From: Agrypnia vestita
Lineage: Eukaryota > Arthropoda > Insecta > Trichoptera > Phryganeidae
Length of the DNA stretch: 64,000 bases
Assembly (NCBI GenBank): GCA_016648135.1
Contig: JADDOH010023005.1
Coordinates: forward strand, 62,001-126,000
Direction of reading: 5' to 3'
The notes below the pieces were generated by a model that was not told the origin of the DNA, made no database searches, and saw nothing but the letters and a program-made list of their open reading frames with translations. Below, piece after piece: positions 32,861 to 43,370 of this stretch. The position numbers and the translations under genes are program-made. Position 1 is the first letter of the stretch. Each line of letters starts with the position of its first letter.

Positions 32861-33589
32861 ATGTATAAAGTATACTTCCTTATCTAGAATCCGTACTAAG
32901 AAAATTAAGAAATATTCAATATGCGATTCAAATAGTGGATTTTTTCCGTACACCTTTTTTAATTGATTAATTTAATTGGTTCTATATATCGTACGCCTAC
33001 GTCTAAAAATTGAAAATTAGCAGTAATATGTCTTTTCATAAGAAATATGCATTTTACATTTGGATATACAATTTTTAATGTATAATTCAACTCACATATC
33101 ATCAATAATTCCGAACTCGTTATTGTTGAAATATTTATTTATGATATTAGGGATAATTTTAAGTAAGCGAGTCTTGCATAATATTATTTATACTTAAATC
33201 ATAAATATTTATAATTAAGATCATAAAATCAAAACAAATATGTCGCGATTTGTCCATTGGTATCGTTGGACCATTTCCCGACCATAGCTTAGCCTGAAAA
33301 ACCGCTCCTTAAAATGATGCCTTTTTATCAAAGGCAACGTGCATCAACGTCTGAAGGATATAAAACTTATATTCATCTTGGAATAGCCTCCAAACACGGT
33401 TAGCAATAAACCTAAATGCTGTTGCTTCAAAATTTAACTTACGTAACAAAATTTAAAATGTCGGCTCGACATAACAACCATTCGGGTTTGCTTTCCACTT
33501 CATATTATTATATTTTCTTGTTTACATTTCATGGGTAATCACTATGTATTGTAAAAAGTTTTCATTCATTTAAAGTACACTTTACCTTA

Positions 33590-33660
33590 TTGTTTGAAAA
33601 AGCTATGAAGGTCGTTAATTAATAAATAAATAATAAATAAAAATAAAAAAATAAAATATG
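33590..33660 (+). repeat. Non-LTR retrotransposon 3' tail
   Basis: GTTTGAAAAAGCTATGAAGG, TCGTTAATTAATAAATAAATAA and further A/T repeats resemble the tail at 16,921-16,972. No coding part is attached. Confidence 0.45.
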
Positions 33661-33975
33661 TGAGGTACGCATTTCATTACTGTTATCGGAAATTGCCATG
33701 AATTATTCCAATTAAAAATTGAAAAACTACTACTACTAATATTTATTTTTAAATACGATATTATTGATTAATTAAGTAAATAGTACATTGATCAATTATA
33801 TTAAAGACACGTATGCCAATGTGTTATTGTAGTATTTATCGATCATATCGTAAATTAATAATAATTAAGTATATAAAAATAAATGAAACGAATATAATAT
33901 ACGATTCAATTGAATGGAGAAATATGAGTAACGAAAGCTCTTGTAATTTAAAACTCTTAAGAGTTCAATTAAGCA
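33661..33975. other. AT-rich non-coding DNA
   Basis: No feature is recognised. Confidence 0.5.
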
Positions 33976-33979
33976 ACAT

Positions 33980-34392
33980 TTATTGAAGTCTTACAGAGAC
34001 GAATCTATTTATATAAGAATAACGGAAGCCCCTAATACGATGGCCCAAGGCTTACAACCTGTGTGAACAGGCTTAAGTCATCACTCTACACAACGCAACG
34101 TTCATCAAGTCCATCATAAGAACATCCATACATTATCAAATTTTCGAAAGCTGTATATATGTTCTAAATTGAAACCTTCCATAAATTTGAAAGAACCCTC
34201 CTAGAGACATCTGTAGTCCTTTTAATGAAATAGTATACATAGATTTTGCAGCTGGTTATGATATCTCTATATTTATTTTAGTTTTTAATAATTGAAGCCA
34301 GCTCAAAGAGATTGTAAGTCCTAGGCCATCATATGAAAGACTTCCGTATGCATTTTCATATAAATAGCTTAATCTCTGTGAGATTCACTTCA
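33980..34392. mobile_element. MITE family A, full copy with extra interior
   Basis: The left end TGAAGTCTTACAGAGACGAATCTATTTATAT and right end ATATAAATAGCTTAATCTCTGTGAGATTC are inverted copies. Sub-terminal GATGGCCCAAGGCTTA and TAAGTCCTAGGCCATC are inverted too. It is about 100 bp longer than the 9.8-kb copy because of extra central sequence. No coding capacity. Confidence 0.75.
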
Positions 34393-35105
34393 TTAAATCA
34401 ATATTAATTAAATAAAAATCCCGCAATGGACAAATTCAGTTATTGTGTTCTCAGAACATTTGTATGTAACATATAAAAATATTCTTAAGAGTTCATTCAA
34501 AGGAGATACAAGACAACAAATAAATTTTAAGGGAACTTGGTCTTCCTCGATTATTACACCAGAATACAAGATGGTATAACAGGATTCTGAAGCATGCCTG
34601 CATCATGGCAAATCCACCGAGAGTTACTAAAAGAAACTAACTTTGATTTTCGCCATTGAACACGTAGCCATACCGACGAACCCTTAAGATCTTCTGGTTT
34701 AATCTCATAACCAATGAAGAAGTATTATGAAATATCAATAAATCAAGCGAACTAATAATAACTATCAAATGAAGAGAAGCTTCATTTCGGACACATTTTT
34801 AGCATTGACAAATATGGTCTCTTACAACTCAACTTGTAGGAGAAGATACACGACACTCGTTTGCCCCGCATTGTAACAAAAAGAGTCGGGATTTCCCAGG
34901 ACTGAACATATATACGGCCGGCCGCACGACGAGTGAACGCAATATCATAAATTTACTGTAACTATATTATTTTCTGTCAGTGTACGAGAATAATAATTGC
35001 TTGCCATTGATAAATAAACAGACATCATGAAATTTTTATTGCTTGTTTTATCCCATCTTCCATTTTTATCGGGCCCATCCATATAATATGTAGCCATTAA
35101 ATTTG
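34393..35105. other. Non-coding, no gene seen
   Basis: No reading frame with recognisable motifs. The part around 34,850-34,930 is GC-balanced. Confidence 0.5.
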
Positions 35106-35109
35106 GATC

Positions 35110-35517
35110 CAAACGGAGAGAGTGAGATTAAGGATCCAGGCTGCTGAGATAAGTTTTCTAAGGGGAGTAGCGGGAGTCACACTGATGGACAGAGTGAGAA
35201 GTGCCGACATAGGGCACACACTCGGCAGAGAGCCTCTACTACTACATATAGAAAAATTACAAATGAGATGGCTTAGACCTGCGCTAAGAATGCCAGAGGA
35301 ATGAATACTAAGAAGTATCCTCTTGCAACTCCGGATGGATGACGACCGGTGGGTGGCTCCAGATCAAGTTGGAAGAAATAACAAATAATGCGTATGAAAA
35401 GAGAATGGTTAATTTATTCGGAAGCAGCACAAGACAGGAGAATATGGAAACAACTTTTCGAGTCTTTGGGCCTTCAACCCTACTAGGATAAGGGGATGAA
35501 GATGATGATGATGAATA
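35110..35517 (+). pseudogene. Non-LTR reverse-transcriptase C-terminus, broken
   Basis: The frame gives RVRLRIQAAEISFLRGVAGV, then DRVRSADIGHTLG, EPLLLHIEKLQMRWLRPALR and MPEE, followed by a TGA at 35302. After more decayed sequence come DRRIWKQLFESLGLQPY and a stop near 35,486. The pattern IQAAEM.FLRR.AGVT..DR.R...I...L...PLL..IE..QLRW is the C-terminal domain of insect RTE-like ORF2 proteins. It ends in a (GAT)n tail. 5'-truncated, with stops and a frame change. Confidence 0.75.
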
Positions 35518-36478
35518 TATTTTTTAATCATTTAAATACATTTTTGAACATGACTGCTTTAAAGGATCTCCCTGGAAGTCCATTATTTTGGACCGGGGAA
35601 TGTGAGTGGTTATAGTGAATATTTTTTCGATAGAATACGATATATTATGAAGAAGAAGAATCGTCAGAGTATGCAGTATCTAATTAAAGAAAAGACCAGG
35701 ATAAAATCATATCATTGTGCGTATTTGCTTGTCGTAATATCTGAGAGAGAAAATCCTTTCAGTGGACACTATCCCGTAAACGCGGGAATCAGCTTCTGGT
35801 TAATATTATTCATGATCCATGTAAAACGGCATTTATGAATGCGTCGGCTTCCCTTAATACACGAAGGTAAATGCTGGTGTATTATTGAGGACCTCGGATC
35901 TGAACAGATGCACATTTGACAACATCAAAGCGAGGAAGGGTCTCAACCAAAGGCAGTAAAATAACATATTTATGAATCACTTGTGGGACAAGGATTTAGA
36001 ATAGTTAGAATGGATACGACCTATAATTTTCTTACGTTTTTGATACCTTGGTTAATTATTATCTATATATTTTAATATTTCAAAATACATTTTTCGTATT
36101 TATCTCTTTAATTTAATCATTCATAGTCGACACATTCAACTGTGACATTAAGCGTCAGAACAAAATGTCAAATTCGATAAATTAGAGTAATTTTTAATTA
36201 AGATTTCTAATATGTCGGGATAACTTTGATCTAGAAAAAACGGTTTGAAAAAAGGAACTTTCAACGTAAAAAAGCAACGGGTTCAAAGAGTGTTGATGCG
36301 CAATATACGCAGTTTTTTCTGAGACTAGCCTCTTACACTTATATATATGCCTTTTTTTCACCTTCTCGCGGCGAAACTATTACCCCATATTTAAAACATG
36401 TCTATAATTTTTTTTTAATTCACTTGTTATTTAAATAAAAAATAAATTAAAAAATAAACAAGTGTAGACCAATTCTGT
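35518..36478. other. AT-rich non-coding DNA, no gene seen
   Basis: The 78-codon open stretch at 35,602-35,838 has no recognised domain and is not called. Nothing else is seen. Confidence 0.5.
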
Positions 36479-36479
36479 T

Positions 36480-37200
36480 TCCATACACATTTTTCTGTTG
36501 CTTCTCCCAGCTAAATTTGGAGCGACCCACCAGCCGTTTTCCTTTCGGGGTTGCCAGGAGGATTCTTCTTGGTATTTGTTCCTCTGGCATCTTTAGTATA
36601 GGTATATCCAAGCCACCTCATTTATGATTTTTCTATATGTAGGAGTAAGGGCACCATAGTGTAAGACTTCAGAGTTAGTTATCGTGTTGGTCCAGGATAT
36701 CTTTAACATTCTGCGATGAATCCACATTTCGAACGCCTCTAAGCGGTTTATAGTACCAGATTTGAAGACCCAAACTTTAACATCGTAGAGTAAAACCGAC
36801 CACACATCTGAATATCTGAGTGTCCGAGCTTCAGATTATTAATATAATCATTGCATAGAATACTTTTCATTTTATTAAATAATGCAGGAGCCGCATCTAT
36901 TCTGCATCTAATTTCCACGTCAGGATCTAAGTTTTCAGTAACGATACTGCCCAAGTATTGAAACTGTTTTAATCTCTCTATGTCAATACCCCTCAGCTGT
37001 AGTTTCACATCTTAATGATCCTCTCAACAAAAACTTGTTGATTTGATACTCAAACTAAAAGTAAATAATCTTTATTTTGTGAAGCAGCCTTTGAAAACCT
37101 TCTATGTTATCTTTCAATAAAACTGTATCATCTGCATATTTAATATTGTTATCTTTTCGCCGATATCAATGCCAGAAAATATTAAAGCATGTGATGCATA
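36480..37200 (-). pseudogene. RTE-like reverse transcriptase, minus strand, frameshifted
   Basis: On minus, from the 5' side: a KYADDTVLL active-site block (plus 37,115-37,145), then FQYLGSIVTENLDPDVEIRC, ALFNKMKSILCN, a frame change near 36,790, WSVLLYDVKVWVFKSGTINR, LEAFEMWIHRRMLKISWTN, and a tail reading KDARGTNTKKNPPGNPERKT. The order YADD, QYLGS, ALFNKMKS, LLYGVE.W.., EAFEMWIYRRML is that of RTE-clade ORF2. There are at least two frameshifts plus stops between the YADD and QYLGS blocks. It is an old fragment unrelated in orientation to its neighbours. Confidence 0.82.
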
Positions 37201-38636
37201 AGATCTACAACTAAATACAAACAAGATAATATACATAATTATTAGCAAACAGAATAAAATGGCTGATTACGGCCCATACATAGATTGAATTTTATCCGTT
37301 CAAAATAGTCTACCTGGGATGAAGATTAAATGATAACTGGGACAATTCTATGGAAATTAACTATCGTATAGGGCTGAATTCTACCAGATTAAAAGTAAGT
37401 AAAACAATACAAAAGAACGATTTTGATTTTATTGACATACCCATGTACTGCAATCGCTCTTATCAGTACAGTATTGTAACTGTTAAAAATATTTTTGGTC
37501 ATGTATTATTATTAAAGCTAGTTTTTTAAAATTCAACATTATTTTCTTCTTTATTGTCTTCGTCTTGTTGTTCTTTTTCCGAATGGTAAAAAATACAAAA
37601 CTCAAACATCACTTTTATAATAATGCAAACCGACAGATATCACAGGCATGTAAAATTGTACAATGTCCGAAATGTCAACATTTTAAATATCTTTTTGAAT
37701 ACTTGAATGATTTTGTAAAATTAATGAATGATTATTGTAATGTCATCCTGAATACGTCTTCCCGCCAAATTTCTGTGCGATTGTCGTTCAGGATGCGGAT
37801 TAAATATTCGTTACAAGAATCCCGGTATAAAGGCGTTTAAAAATTTTCTCAGACGTAACATAAAAAGTGAGGCGAGCTTTTAAACTTAAACGCGGCATTA
37901 ACGTTTGTGAATGCGGTTAGTATCAAACTCATTTTTTACGTGCCGAAACCCTTCCGCACTCTGTGTGAGGTCCGGGAAGCCAGGGCTAAATGAGTCGGCC
38001 TTGGCTCAAATTCAGCGGAATTGATAAAACATAAAATATTCCACGTCTTCGAGCCAAAGCTGTCGCTCCTGGAAATCCGGGCGTCTTTTGACGATCTTAT
38101 CAGGTTAAGCACGGTGCCGTGCGCCCACTCGCGACGTTCCTTTAAAAATCAGGTTCCTCACTTCGTTACGGTGAAGGGCTCGGGGGCTCGAGTCGTTTGC
38201 AAACTCAACATTTAAGGGAACTAAATTAATTATGCGCCGTAAATATGAGCGCAGCCAAATCAACAGTTAGACGTAATTTTGATTAGAGCTAAGAGGACAC
38301 TCTCGCTCGTTAGAGGCGGGTTCCGAATATACCCTACAATCAGCTCAAAAATTCCTTTGATGCTGATTTTCTTAGATTTATCAAAATGTTTAAAGTGCTT
38401 CGGCGTTACTAAGATAATATTATTCATTATTGAATAAAATGTTGTGCTATGGTTAAGAGAGTGACTTGTTGTGTGCTATCACCGATTTGAAAGGGAAAAA
38501 CAAATAGTTAAAATAATCAAAACCTCAAAATGACAACACGATATTATATATGGTTAATAAATTTCGGAAGAAAAGAAATTGAAAAAGGTTGATGAAGGCA
38601 ATCGCAAGAACTTTCAACGAAGATAAGTTTTTAATA
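37201..38636. other. Non-coding, with a GC-balanced island at 37.85-38.35 kb
   Basis: The island contains a 64-codon open stretch (38,021-38,215) that resembles no family I know. It may be conserved non-coding DNA. The 91-codon stretch at 37,565-37,840 is also unrecognised and AT-rich. Neither is called as a gene. Confidence 0.45.
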
Positions 38637-38800
38637 TCATTGAAAGGTTTGGCAGATTCTTCGTGGTGCAACATTATAATTTAAAATTTGTTTAATTTTA
38701 CTTTGTAATACACACACATAATATGAGTAATTAAATTACTCCTATAGTTTCGAGAGGAGCAGACTGCTCCTCTCGAAACTATAGAAGTAATTTAAGTTTT
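38637..38800. mobile_element. MITE family C, left part with near-perfect palindrome
   Basis: It starts TCATTGAAAGGTTTGGCAGA, TTCTTCGTGGTGCAACATTA, which is the inverted match of the right end of the 45.0-45.26 kb copy. The inner part is an almost perfect inverted repeat: 28-nt arms at 38735-38762 and 38764-38791 around one base, with a single mismatch (AGTTTCGAGAGGAGCAG and its complement). Confidence 0.65.
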
Positions 38801-39460
38801 TAATTTCTTTTGCATAATTATTACTCTCCTCCTCTTCATTCTCTTTTATCTTTTTGTTATGGAATTCGATATTTCTATGTAAGCCCTCAAATGTTACACC
38901 GTGTCTGTTTGACACTTATCGACAAAAGATGATGTCTGTCGCCTTAACCACAGGCCTTAATCTAGCTGAGGAGACAGGGAACACTTTTTATATTATAACA
39001 AATACTAAATAAAATAAAAAATCTAACCGTAACGAAATATTGGTCAAAAAGCATTTATTTTGAAATCTCTAGAAAAGTGGAATTTATTGGAGTTGCGATA
39101 AACAAAAACCTTCTTAATTATTAATTGAGAATGGTTATTATTTTTCTACTTATTATTACGTACGCATTACGTACGTATTATAAAATACGCTGTACTATCA
39201 CGTAGTTAATTAAAATGATACGTAATTAATATTACATATGCAAATTTAATCGTTTGGGATAGTTGTTTACGAAAAATGTATACCTATATCTATGCATATT
39301 TTTATACTTATTTCCTTTTGGATTTATATAATTTGTTGTGATTATTATAGAACGTGCTTTCATTAAAAAAATAAATAAATATGGGACCAGGGGCGTGCAG
39401 CCAAAACATTGAAGCATGACATCTAGGTTAGCATATTTTTAATTATTTTTTAAAATTATT
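38801..39460. other. AT-rich non-coding DNA, no gene seen
   Basis: No feature is recognised. Short palindromes such as TACGTACGCATTACGTACGTA near 39,160 are part of AT-rich low complexity. Confidence 0.5.
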
Positions 39461-39463
<3 letters not shown>

Positions 39464-39497
<34 letters not shown>

Positions 39498-39507
39498 CAC
39501 AACACAA
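39464..39507. repeat. (CA)n microsatellite
   Basis: About 16 CA units followed by ACAACACAACACAA. Confidence 0.9.
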
Positions 39508-39544
39508 ATAATAATTCAGATTTTAATATATCAACGAGAGACTC

Positions 39545-39700
39545 ATTGTTTGACAGCGCGACATAGAAGTCTACCATAGAAAAGCGAAACCGTGCGGCTT
39601 CTCAGCGTGGCCAGAGGGACAACAACATCGAAAGAGTGAATTATAATCGGCCAGTGATGAGTTAGTGCGAGCCTGTGTGGTATATTTTTTAAGGGACAAT
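39545..39700 (+). repeat. Promoter-module repeat, 3' part
   Basis: CCATAGAAAAGCGA (39574-39587) and TTAGTGCGAGCCTG (39662-39675) match CCACAGAAAAGCGA and CTAGTGCGAACCTG in the 40.4-kb module and similar motifs at 62.2 kb. The TATA and heat-shock motifs of those copies are not seen here. Confidence 0.4.
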
Positions 39701-40404
39701 TAGTGTAAATATAAGAACGGAGCTCCCATACAATTCATGTCCACTGACTTTGTGTGATAAATAAATCATTTAAATAGTTTTTTAGTGTTAAATTTGTCCC
39801 CCAAAGCCACGATCCCGTGACAAAATGTATATTTTAATATTTATTTAGATTTATTACATTGCTCCATTTCTCTACAAAACGTAAAATTTCGTGCCTTAAC
39901 TTGCAGAATGTTAACATTATTAAACCGCTAAAAACAGATTTTTGATCCAATTGTGATTAAAATATCGTTAAATTTCTTCTTAAAACACTGCAGCAGTAAA
40001 GAACTTTATAAGATATAAAAAACTAAAGACACTGAGAAGAAAGTGTAGATGAATGAAATATTAAGAGTAAAATTCCATTGTGCCCGAAGAGAAGAATACT
40101 ACTTGCCTAATGCATTTATCTAATACAAGCATACGATAGTGAAACCTGTACTCTGAATACTATTCAGATTCAAAAACTCCGGACGATACAGCATACTATG
40201 GAAATAAGTACTCTGGGTGTTAACCGCAGTGATAGAAGATGTGTAAATGGCAAATTTCCAAAATGATTAAAGTAAACGATGGCCTTTGAATATTCTGAAA
40301 TTTTAAACGTTTGTTATTTAAATATTGTCACAAGATAGTAAAATCAGTAAGCATTATACGTAATCGATGATTTCACAGCACTCTATGCCTTTTACGCTAC
40401 AATT

Positions 40405-40650
40405 GGAAGATACTAGAATGTTCTAGGATGGTCCGCCGGGTTCTGGAGACATCGAGAAAGCGACATGAAAACGGGTCCATAAAAGCAAGGGCGCCGCGCC
40501 GCGCGGAACACAGCATGACAATCCACAGAAAAGCGACAATTAACAGTATGGCCAGCGCGCGTATGTTCCAGCGATAGTAAATAAAGAAAGTACCTACCGG
40601 CAAGCGAGAAGTTTTCTAGTGCGAACCTGAGCGATTAAGGTAAGTGCATC
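40405..40650 (+). promoter_or_regulatory. Heat-shock-like promoter module with 5' splice site
   Basis: GAATGTTCTAGGA (40416-40428) fits nGAAnnTTCnnGGAn, close to the heat-shock-factor consensus. CATAAAAG (40479-40486) is a TATA-like box followed by a GC-rich tract. Downstream CCACAGAAAAGCGA, AATAAAGAAAGTACCTACC and CTAGTGCGAACCTGAGCG lead to AAG|GTAAGT at about 40,636-40,643, a strong donor site. The same order recurs at 61.95-62.28 kb. It is either the 5' end of a transcribed element or a first exon of an unknown transcript. No coding frame follows. Confidence 0.45.
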
Positions 40651-40924
40651 AGAATATGAGAGACAAGTTATTTAGGAGTGATAAAAAGTGCAGGAAAGAT
40701 TCTAGAACGAATTAAAAATGTCCAGTAAGTTTATGTAATTAGTAAAAATTTAATTAATTTGAGCGTTTCATTTGAATCTCACATTTACGATTCCGTGATA
40801 ATATTTTTTTAGAATTAAAATGTAAATAAACCAACAGTTAGAAATTTTATTTATTAGTTGAAATTATCGATTTGCTAAGTGTGAATTCGTCATATTGATG
40901 GGCGGGGGGGATGTGTAATATATG

Positions 40925-41070
40925 GATGTTCTTACGGTTGAAATGGTGAACATTATATTGTGTAATGTGATCATTTATGCAGCTCATATATGAGCTGCAT
41001 AAATGGTTATATGCCCTGAGCTACCATATAAAGACTTCCATACACGATTCCCATAAAAATGTTATTATTT
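40925..41070 (+). mobile_element. MITE family A fragment with perfect 34-bp palindrome
   Basis: ATGGATGTTCTTACGGTTGA, then GTGAACATTATATTGTGTAA, and a right part CCCTGAGCTACCATATAAAG match the right half of the 9.8-kb copy. A perfect palindrome, CATTTATGCAGCTCATA followed by its complement, occupies 40972-41005. Confidence 0.6.
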
Positions 41071-41122
41071 ATATTAATTAATATTACTATTTAAGTAAGT
41101 AATATTACTATTTAAGTAATTA

Positions 41123-41390
41123 AAGCTACGTAAAATTTCATATTTTGGTCATATAATGAGAGGCGAAAAATACTCCATCCTTCAGCTCGTCATGAAGGGG
41201 AAGATTGAGGGTCGCAGAGGGGTCGGAAGGGGGCGGCATTCCTGGCTTCGAAACATCCGAGAGTGGACCGGGATAAGAAGCGTGGAAGAGCTGTTCCGCA
41301 CTGTCCTGGACAGGGAAACTTTCTCCCAGATGATCGCCGACGTCGGGGGGACGCGACAGGGCACATGAAGAAGAAGAAGAATATTACTAT
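41123..41390 (+). pseudogene. RTE-like reverse-transcriptase tail
   Basis: The frame reads LRKISYFGHIMRGEKYSILQ, LVMKGKIEGRRGVGRGRHSW, LRNIREWTGIRSVEELFRTV, DRETFSQMIADVGGTRQGT, stop at 41366-41368. GHIMRGEKY..LQL...GKIEGRR..GR...SWL.N.REW is the C-terminal signature of insect RTE/BovB-type ORF2. It ends in (GAA)n, like the related 24.0-24.24 kb fragment. The fragment itself has no internal stop, but all of the catalytic domain is missing. Confidence 0.82.
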
Positions 41391-42090
41391 TCCTACTGAA
41401 AAACCCTCTCTGTGAGAGGTATTGTAACAAACCTTGCAATCAACGAAAATGGAGGATGGCGAATAAAAAATATGATTAGCTAGTAGATTAGTGGAGGTTT
41501 TACAAATAATGCATATCCATTTTAAAATCTTCGCTCTGATTATGAAAACAGTTGAAAATATCTCAATTTTGTTAATTGCATAGTGGCAGTTTTTTTTGTA
41601 TACCAATATTATATTTTAATATCAAACTGTATTCATTGTTTTTAGTCTATTTTCGTGAACATTCTATGTATGTATGTTAGCGTGCTGACACGAGATAGGT
41701 ATATTAAAAAAAAATCAATTTGAAGAAAATATGTCTAGCAATTCAAAAACCACTTTATTCGTTGAGTAGAATTTTGCATTTCTATTTGCATTTGTTGCAC
41801 AACTGCAAGACGCTCGCCTTCCACCCAATTTGATAGAATTGAATAGCTTTGTCAGGGAAGCTTCGCGTGTCGTTCGTTCTCAGGATAGATACACCAATTC
41901 CGGTGCATCACCCAAGTCGATTATCCCGGAGGAACCCGGTTTTATATCCAGTGTCAATACAATGGCATATTCAGGAGAAAAAGATTGGTCTTAGGAGTTT
42001 TCAGGGGTTCTTACACAGATGGCGCGCCATTTTATTTAATAATATATATTGATGCGTTAAATAAAACGGATAATTTAAATGAACCGTATA
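41391..42090. other. Non-coding, no gene seen
   Basis: No coding or RNA feature is supported. The 67-codon open stretch at 41,849-42,052 has no recognised domain. Confidence 0.5.
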
Positions 42091-42094
42091 TTTA

Positions 42095-42155
42095 ACTGAG
42101 ATTGAAATCTCGACGTTTCGCTGAAGTCTTATCCAACGTCATCAGGAGAGCGTCT
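42095..42155 (-). ncRNA. Hammerhead-ribozyme-like core, speculative
   Basis: On minus, CTGATGA (plus 42139-42145) and GAAAC (about 42115-42119) enclose a possible 6-bp stem (GTTGGA with TTCAGC). After GAAAC comes GTC, then GAGA, which can pair with the TCTC just before CTGATGA. These are the core pieces of a hammerhead. One extra base lies after CTGATGA, and stem III has no loop, so cleavage would require a dimer form. Such motifs are known in Penelope-like elements. Confidence 0.2.
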
Positions 42156-42284
42156 TGTCAACGCAGAGGTGTACGCCAAACTGATTATTTCTTCCGAGAT
42201 TCTAAAATATATACACTTTGTTGTGGAGTGTTCACTTCTTCTACGATAGTGGTCGTCAGTGCGCAATATGTACTAATTATGTAC

Positions 42285-42345
42285 ATTTTTTTAAATAGTA
42301 AGAATATTATTATTCCATGTTCGCGTCTCTATTTTTTCAAAAAAA
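42285..42345 (+). repeat. SINE 3' tail fragment
   Basis: TAGTAAGAATATTATTATTC, CATGTTCGCGTCTCTATTTTTTC matches the end of the tRNA-derived SINE copies. The head is missing. Confidence 0.5.
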
Positions 42346-42656
42346 AAAAATGACAACAGTTTGAAGAAAAAAGTGGTGTGTATAATGATTTTGGACACTT
42401 ACAAATATTGTCTCCCCTGAAGTTTTGCACTGATTTGACTTTTTATTAACGCATAATTTTGAAAATTTTAAAATGGCGGATAAAATTTGTTTAAGAATTC
42501 ACCTACCACGCCAGCCTCAAATTGATTTAACTCGGCCAATTTTTGATATTTTTTAATGTTAATGTAATTATTAATTAAGGGAAAAACCCCATAAGTAATA
42601 ATTACACTAAACAGTCAAGGTGGTGTAACCCATTATAAGGTAGGAGCTAGCGACCG

Positions 42657-43370
42657 CCAGACTTATATTATAGTATCAAACCTGAAGTATTTTCTGTAGA
42701 TGTACACTATAGTACGTATGAAGGTTTGTTTGTTTGTATATTTTTTATTTAGTTGTAAAAAGAACACATTTTTACATCTTGTAATTAAAACATAAATAAA
42801 CATAGTAGTATAAATATAAATATTCCAAAAATATGTCAACATAATTTAACATAAATATTCAAAAATAGAAACACATTCCCACATCTGGCATAAAGTAAAG
42901 AAAGTAAAAAGGAAAATAATATTTGATTTTTGGAGTTTGAATATTATGACTCTTGAGTTAGGGGCAGATAACAGGTAGTATGTAGGTAAGTATATGTGAG
43001 TAACACGTTAAAATATAAGATATCGGATAATATTGTTTAATAATGACCCCAATAAAATGTACAAAATTCAGATACATGTTACTATAACGTAAAAAACATT
43101 TTTATTCAAAGAGCTTTAAAGCGTCTGATGGAAGAAATGACCCACAAAAAGCGTCTAGCAATGATTAATATAAGCTTATAGTACTGTTACGTTAAACATG
43201 TTAATTCAGGTTTGTTATTTAAACGTTTTACTTACACATTTTTTGTACCTGTATTACATATTATCTGCCAAAATCCTCCGAGCTCAAATGTCACAATATC
43301 TAAACCTTCTTACCTACTATAGTGTACATTTAGAGAAAATATTTCAGGTTTGATACTATAATAAATCTGG
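42657..43370. mobile_element. Non-autonomous DNA transposon, 714 bp, 65-70-bp TIRs
   Basis: The left end (42657-42727: CCAGACTTATATTATAGTAT, CAAACCTGAAGTATTTTCTG, TGTACACTATAGTACG) is the inverted complement of the right end (43302-43370) at roughly 85-90% identity. The interior has no transposase, so the element depends on one made elsewhere. The target duplication is unclear, so the superfamily cannot be named. Confidence 0.8.

Noticed and set aside
37565..37840. 91-codon plus-strand frame with a CPKCQHFKYLF stretch
   Set aside because: One CxxC is not enough for a zinc finger; AT-rich codons and no recognisable family.
38021..38215. 64-codon plus-strand frame in a GC-balanced island
   Set aside because: No motif, no splice context, and the length is expected by chance in less AT-rich DNA.
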